Below, one piece after another: positions 5,869-10,144 of a DNA stretch of 10,144 nucleotides. The position numbers and the translations under genes were made by a program. Position 1 is the first letter of the stretch. Each line of letters opens with the position of its first letter. The stretch covers positions 1 to 10,144 of the forward strand of contig JAACEJ010000067.1 of NCBI GenBank assembly GCA_011682565.1, read 5' to 3'. The notes under the pieces are model-generated. The model worked only from the letters and a program-made list of their open reading frames with translations. It did not search any database and was not told where the DNA came from. The stretch comes from Actinomycetota bacterium. Its GTDB lineage: Bacteria; Zhuqueibacterota; Zhuqueibacteria; Residuimicrobiales; Krinioviventaceae.

Positions 5869-7926
5869 CTATTTAATGATAACAAATTTGCCAGTTGCCG
5901 ATTCTCCTTCATGTCCTGGTACATGGGACTCTACATAATAGATGTATACTCCCGGGATTACATTCTGGGCAAACCTGGTTAGCATATAGTCATTACCAGT
6001 GGTGGAGCCCCAGGCTTCTTCACCAAATCCATCATCATGTTCAATAGTTTGAATTAATTCACCTGCTACATTAAAGATCTTGATAGTGCTCACGGAAGGA
6101 ATGAACATAAAGGTCAATCGTTTGGCTTCCGCCAGATCAGTCAACCTGCTGGTTTGCTTGAATGGATTTGGAATTACCCGGACTCTCGAGAAATTATCTG
6201 ATGGAGCGGATTTTGCCGCCAGGCCATATAAACTATATGCTGTTTTACCACTTTCTAAACCCTCATCATCATATGTGGTGATACAAAATCGGTATGGAAT
6301 TCCCGTTTTGGATGGAAGCCGATAGGTGATACGACCATTTTCGTCGATGAGCGATTTTGCTTCTTCCTTTTTAATATCCGCCACTTCTTTCCAGGGTCCC
6401 ATCACACTCATTTCCGAGCGATAGACTTTATAGCCGACAAAATCGTTGTATTGCTTAATCGGATCAACATAATCGTCCGGCACCGGTACCCAGGAGATAT
6501 CAAAGCCGGATTCCTGCTTTTCCGGATCTATGTAAAGCTTGACGATCAATTCATCCTCATACCCGTATCCGGGCACATTGCCTGGCGTCGGTGGCGGATA
6601 TGCTGTAATACCGGCATTCCAGTTTCCTGTGGCTCGCCATCCATCGATCAGTTCCAGCGCGGCATTCCAGTTTTCTCTGAAATTTTTCATACCCAGCTCT
6701 TTATAGGATTGTGTGGCTTCCGGCCCGCCTAACATGGATACATTTCGATCCATCTCACCGAAGCACATCAGCCTGATTATTTCTATAGAATCACCAGGTG
6801 CTATATCATAAGGACCCGCGGACAAAAATGGTGCAGGTGTCCTTTCATAAATCTTAAGCGGATCAGCGGCAAATGCCTCCGCCCAGTCCATTCTCGGTTG
6901 GTCGTTGGTAATATAATTCAACACCTTATTGGGGTCTTCTCCCCAAAAACGCTTTTCTTCCGTAGGTGATCCCGGACCATTGTGGTTTCCCCACCAACCA
7001 TTTCCACGAGAAGTTATATTAAACCAGACTTTCTTTTCGCCATTTTTATTGACCGAACAGTCGACAATCCAGTCCGAAACAATTTGAGGCGAATAAAGGC
7101 GTCGATCGATTGAGTTAATATCCTGTATATTGCCGGGATCGCCGCGGTCGCCGGTAACGTCGCCGGGCGATATTTCGTAAATGGTTGGTGCATTCGGAGA
7201 ATTCTGCATAATCTCGGTATCATCATAGAATACAAATGCACCCTGTTCATCCGTATAAGTCCTGATGTCGCTTGCCCAGATATACTCGTCGTCATTTACA
7301 TAACCATGTTGCCGTCCGCCATAAGTGGGAATAATCGTATGCGTCCAGAACCAATAAAAATCTTCGATTGTTTGCGTTGGCTCTTCATTGATGATGACGT
7401 GTCTCTGGATTATAAAGTCGTCGTATTTGGGAAGACTCCAGACCATTTGTTTACTTCTAATTCTTACTTTTGGATGAGGCTTGCCCAGGAAGTCGGGTTT
7501 GTGCTGAACAACGCCCCACATGTACTCTTCCGGCTGGGTGGGACTGAGTTTAAAATTATAATTTTGCACCAGAACGCTGGGCTGAAGAATATCCATGTGC
7601 TTATGGTATTTCTGCTCGTTTAATTCCGCCATTACCAGGTCGCCATTAAATCTCTGCACATAACCGGGACCCTGGTACCATCTCATTCCCCACATGCCGT
7701 TCGGATGCGGATATTGACTGGAGTAAAAGCCGGGATAGGTTACGCCTTCTATGGCGCCCGGGCCTACTGTCATCTTAAAGGCCTCATACGCAGATGACCA
7801 GGCCCTGCCGCGAGTCAGTACATTTACTTTCTTCTGGGCATGCACGACATCATGCAAGCTAAATAATAGGACAAAGAAAAGTAGTGGCAAAAATATGCCT
7901 ATTCGACAACTTCTTTTCTGATTCAT
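5869..7926 (-). CDS. Secreted protein with T9SS type A C-terminal sorting domain, N-terminal function unknown
   Basis: The 685-residue product has a signal peptide (basic start, hydrophobic 9-25, likely cleavage after VHA at 30). Residues ~31-440 match no enzyme family I recognise; they are rich in Trp, Tyr and Gly (for example the YWFW run at 191-194 and WW at 311-312) and look like an all-beta extracellular region. Residues ~465-560 resemble a fibronectin type III fold (GYKVYRSE, 498-505). Residues ~582-685 are a T9SS sorting domain: VIPNPFK (584-590), a STIKIFNVAGELI strand pair (613-625), GVYIYYVES (659-667) and terminal KFVIIK. It should therefore be exported across the outer membrane and anchored or released at the surface. 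It sits between a TonB receptor and a PorV-like barrel. The ATG at 7926 has AGGAG (7935-7939) eight bases upstream; the ATG at 7932 is only two bases from it. Stop is TAG. Confidence 0.85.
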   Translation of the reverse strand: MNQKRSCRIGIFLPLLFFVLLFSLHDVVHAQKKVNVLTRGRAWSSAYEAFKMTVGPGAIEGVTYPGFYSSQYPHPNGMWGMRWYQGPGYVQRFNGDLVMAELNEQKYHKHMDILQPSVLVQNYNFKLSPTQPEEYMWGVVQHKPDFLGKPHPKVRIRSKQMVWSLPKYDDFIIQRHVIINEEPTQTIEDFYWFWTHTIIPTYGGRQHGYVNDDEYIWASDIRTYTDEQGAFVFYDDTEIMQNSPNAPTIYEISPGDVTGDRGDPGNIQDINSIDRRLYSPQIVSDWIVDCSVNKNGEKKVWFNITSRGNGWWGNHNGPGSPTEEKRFWGEDPNKVLNYITNDQPRMDWAEAFAADPLKIYERTPAPFLSAGPYDIAPGDSIEIIRLMCFGEMDRNVSMLGGPEATQSYKELGMKNFRENWNAALELIDGWRATGNWNAGITAYPPPTPGNVPGYGYEDELIVKLYIDPEKQESGFDISWVPVPDDYVDPIKQYNDFVGYKVYRSEMSVMGPWKEVADIKKEEAKSLIDENGRITYRLPSKTGIPYRFCITTYDDEGLESGKTAYSLYGLAAKSAPSDNFSRVRVIPNPFKQTSRLTDLAEAKRLTFMFIPSVSTIKIFNVAGELIQTIEHDDGFGEEAWGSTTGNDYMLTRFAQNVIPGVYIYYVESHVPGHEGESATGKFVIIK

Positions 7927-7934
7927 TGCCATGT

Positions 7935-7939
7935 CTCCT
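7935..7939 (-). promoter_or_regulatory. Ribosome-binding site that sets the T9SS-cargo start
   Basis: AGGAG on the minus strand lies 8 nt from ATG 7926 but only 2 nt from the upstream ATG 7932, so the inner ATG is the better start; the choice changes the protein by two residues. Confidence 0.7.
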
Positions 7940-7968
7940 AATTTAATAATATAATTAAATCTGAATAA

Positions 7969-10144
7969 TTAAAACGTTATCCCGAGTCCGAAAAACACCT
8001 CACGGGGCATGGTATCACGTCTATACATCGTCCACTCCATGACTTCATTTGTTAAAGGATGTGTAGGCAACTTGCCGTTTTCCATGTAATCTTCAAGATC
8101 TTTACCACCCATTAACCTCAGAGTCTTATTGTTAAAGACATTCCGTACATCCACGCTAAATTCGAAACCCATACCAAGGCCCTTGATGCGTTTAATGAGT
8201 TTCAAGTTTGTCATATACCGTGGTTTCCAGATTCTGTTGAGTGGTTCTGATGAAAAATCATCCGGTGAATGATAGGTAAATTTCTCACCGCTGGAATACA
8301 TAGTAAAAATATTCAAATGCCAATTTCCTAACGGGTGAAAGCCGCTCACTTTTGGACCAAAACGGAGAGGTGTGGAAAGGTACGATATAAATTTGATCGT
8401 GTTGTTCGGATTCCATCTCTGATTGGTGTTGCCAACTACACCCCGATCATAGTTAGAGGCACCCCAAAGATAATCTCTTCCTAATTTTTTTCCATCATCA
8501 AATAGCCGGTATACTGTATCCAATCCATAACGTATGGTATTGGCATACGACATATTATATATGATTTTGAAAGTTGCATTACGCCATAATTTTGTTTCCA
8601 GGGTTGCTTCCAAACCACGCACATCCAGCGCTCCGCCATTTGTGTATACAAAGTTATAACCCATATCACCTACCGATATTGATTCCGGATTATTGTCATC
8701 CGGATAAAGACGTGTAGCCAGCCAACTCGAAGTTGCCATATTTCCCATCCCGGATTTTTGGTAGCCGACAGATGTCAGGTTTTTACCATCCTTATAGTAT
8801 AGTGTAACATCCAAACGCAATAAATCGGCAATATTCTGATCAAAGCCGACTTCATACTGAATCATTTTTTCAAATTCCAACGTTGGATTACCTACATTTT
8901 TTTGATGGCCGGTATAGACGGTCGGATAGTCATGATAGATGGGCAATTCTTCTTCCTTGATCGGCGCCGTTACCTGCACGCCTTCTGGAGGAGGTTCCAT
9001 CTTTTCTATTGGGTCTGCCAGCATCTTCATCCAGGCTGGTCGCATATTAAAATGCCCATACATAAAGTGCAAAACAGTGCTTTCCGTAATTGGAAATGAA
9101 ACCCCTAACCTTGGCGAAAGAACTGTCTGGGTAGGTGTTTTTACAGCATAAGGACCGTTAGGATCAAAAGAGATCAAGCTCATCCCTCTGTTTCCCGGCG
9201 TATTTTTGTCAATGCGCAGGGGATCCCAAAAATCATCGCTTACCTTTTTGTTAGCATTATAGAAATCAAAACGAAGACCCGCGTTTACTACCATACCCCG
9301 TATTTCTATTTTATCTTGAAAGTAAGCATAACCCTCGTATGGATGGAACGCAATAGGCCTTATATAATCACTCATATAAATCCTGTCAGCACTTCTTCCT
9401 TCATGCCAGATATTTTTAAAATACTGATATGAAAATCCCGTACCCATCTTTAATAAATGTTGTGGAGCAATTTGACTAATAAGACTTCCTTCTATTTTGG
9501 TGTTTTTAGAATCGTTATAATTAAATCTAAAGTCTCCATAACCGCTTGTACGAAATAATTCATTATCAGGTGGAACTTTGTCTTCAGGCCATGTCCAGTC
9601 AGGACCGCCCCACTTAACTTTTAAGTGATCCAGCGTATCCATTTCTTGATTAAATACAAAATGGCTCGCTTTTAGTTCAACGTAAGTACGTGGACTGAAA
9701 ACATGAGTCAATTTTAACTGTCCTGAATATATCTTCCCATATTCAGGCGGTCGTATTCCGTCGCCTGTTCTGCCTCCCGCTATCCAATACATATACTTGT
9801 AATATTCATAAGGGTTTTGTATAGAAGCACCTGGAGATTGCCCGGCAGACACGCCCCGGGCTCTTTGAGGGCTGTCCTCGCTGGACCAATAATTTGTTTT
9901 TGAAATACCGGTTGTTGCATAGCCGCCATATAATCCAGAGAAGGAAATAGCAGTAGAGGATGTTAGCTGATAATCTAACTTTGCCTGAAAATTAAACTCG
10001 GGATTATAATTAAGCACAGAAGGATATTTGTTCACTCCTTTTAAATAGCGCCCGGATAACAAAAAATCCAATTTGGATGTAATGGGTCCGTAAATTGTAG
10101 CTTCTACTTCATGTTGAATTCTTTTGTCATAATCTCGTAATTCT
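7969..10144 (-). CDS. TonB-dependent outer-membrane receptor, beta-barrel part (5' end outside window)
   Basis: The frame is open through the right edge; 724 codons are visible and the true start lies outside. A possible TTG at 10071 is internal, because the in-frame sequence upstream (around 10075-10140) reads like a typical barrel entry with a YGPI motif followed by the F-L-L-S-G-R-Y strand. Signal peptide, any carboxypeptidase-regulatory-like domain, TonB box and plug should be encoded beyond the edge. Visible receptor hallmarks are repeated amphipathic strands with aromatic ends, the LSPRLGVSFP segment (~9095-9125), the VGNPTLEFEKMIQYEVGFDQ-like segment (~8840-8900), and a final strand ending in Phe (GLGITF), the usual Bam recognition signal. 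The protein would use TonB/ExbBD energy to import a large ligand; the ligand is not readable from the barrel. No SusD gene follows; instead a T9SS cargo gene begins 42 nt after the stop. Confidence 0.9.
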   Translation of the reverse strand, partial: ELRDYDKRIQHEVEATIYGPITSKLDFLLSGRYLKGVNKYPSVLNYNPEFNFQAKLDYQLTSSTAISFSGLYGGYATTGISKTNYWSSEDSPQRARGVSAGQSPGASIQNPYEYYKYMYWIAGGRTGDGIRPPEYGKIYSGQLKLTHVFSPRTYVELKASHFVFNQEMDTLDHLKVKWGGPDWTWPEDKVPPDNELFRTSGYGDFRFNYNDSKNTKIEGSLISQIAPQHLLKMGTGFSYQYFKNIWHEGRSADRIYMSDYIRPIAFHPYEGYAYFQDKIEIRGMVVNAGLRFDFYNANKKVSDDFWDPLRIDKNTPGNRGMSLISFDPNGPYAVKTPTQTVLSPRLGVSFPITESTVLHFMYGHFNMRPAWMKMLADPIEKMEPPPEGVQVTAPIKEEELPIYHDYPTVYTGHQKNVGNPTLEFEKMIQYEVGFDQNIADLLRLDVTLYYKDGKNLTSVGYQKSGMGNMATSSWLATRLYPDDNNPESISVGDMGYNFVYTNGGALDVRGLEATLETKLWRNATFKIIYNMSYANTIRYGLDTVYRLFDDGKKLGRDYLWGASNYDRGVVGNTNQRWNPNNTIKFISYLSTPLRFGPKVSGFHPLGNWHLNIFTMYSSGEKFTYHSPDDFSSEPLNRIWKPRYMTNLKLIKRIKGLGMGFEFSVDVRNVFNNKTLRLMGGKDLEDYMENGKLPTHPLTNEVMEWTMYRRDTMPREVFFGLGITF

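Noticed and set aside
7120..7175. GDVTGDRGD segment in the T9SS cargo, resembling a dockerin calcium loop or an RGD adhesion motif
   Set aside because: A dockerin needs two calcium-binding repeats with helices and only one partial loop is present; RGD alone is a chance tripeptide and no integrin-type context exists in bacteria.
7933..7968. AT-rich TTTAAT/ATTAAA inverted repeat between receptor and T9SS cargo genes
   Set aside because: Only six A/T pairs with no G-C pair and no T tract; too weak for a terminator and expected by chance in such AT-rich spacer.
10069..10071. TTG at 10071 as start of the TonB receptor
   Set aside because: The frame stays open to the window edge and upstream residues read as a receptor barrel strand, so the gene is simply truncated by the window.

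Overview
The window is a single-strand block: every gene I can support lies on the minus strand, so transcription runs from the right edge to the left. From upstream to downstream they are: the barrel part of a TonB-dependent outer-membrane receptor (cut by the right edge); a secreted ~685-residue protein with a type IX secretion (T9SS, Por) C-terminal sorting domain; a PorV/PorQ-family outer-membrane beta-barrel; an exported GH51 alpha-L-arabinofuranosidase; and a very long fusion of a duplicated multi-TM (MFS-like) region, a spermidine-synthase-like methyltransferase fold and TPR repeats (cut by the left edge). No tRNA, rRNA, CRISPR array, transposase or phage gene was seen.

Organism. T9SS sorting domain, PorV/PorQ barrel and large TonB receptor together point to a Gram-negative of the FCB superphylum. 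The style of the sorting domain (PNPF start, then a GEL-type beta-sandwich ending FVIIK), the lack of a SusD partner, AGGAG/GGAGG ribosome sites (classical Bacteroidota usually have weak ones) and mid-40s-looking GC suggest a Calditrichota/KSB1/Marinimicrobia/Ignavibacteria-like lineage rather than classical Bacteroidota. This is inference from gene style, not an identification.

Layout. 7969-10144 (receptor), 5869-7926 (T9SS cargo) and 4768-5817 (PorV-like) are spaced by 42 and 51 nt, each with a good Shine-Dalgarno site, and look like one operon for an outer-membrane/surface assembly. A 213-nt gap follows with a perfect 15-bp inverted repeat (possible terminator or repeat element) and a 12-bp palindrome, then the GH51 gene (3004-4554), which is closed by a convincing rho-independent terminator at 2940-2978. 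The fusion gene (1-2864) starts after that terminator and is probably its own transcription unit.

How they may work together. The receptor, the surface-sorted protein and the PorV-like barrel form a plausible uptake/surface-display unit; the exported arabinofuranosidase next door hints that arabinose-containing plant polysaccharide (arabinan, arabinoxylan) could be the target, but that link rests on proximity only. The fusion protein is probably unrelated to this role.
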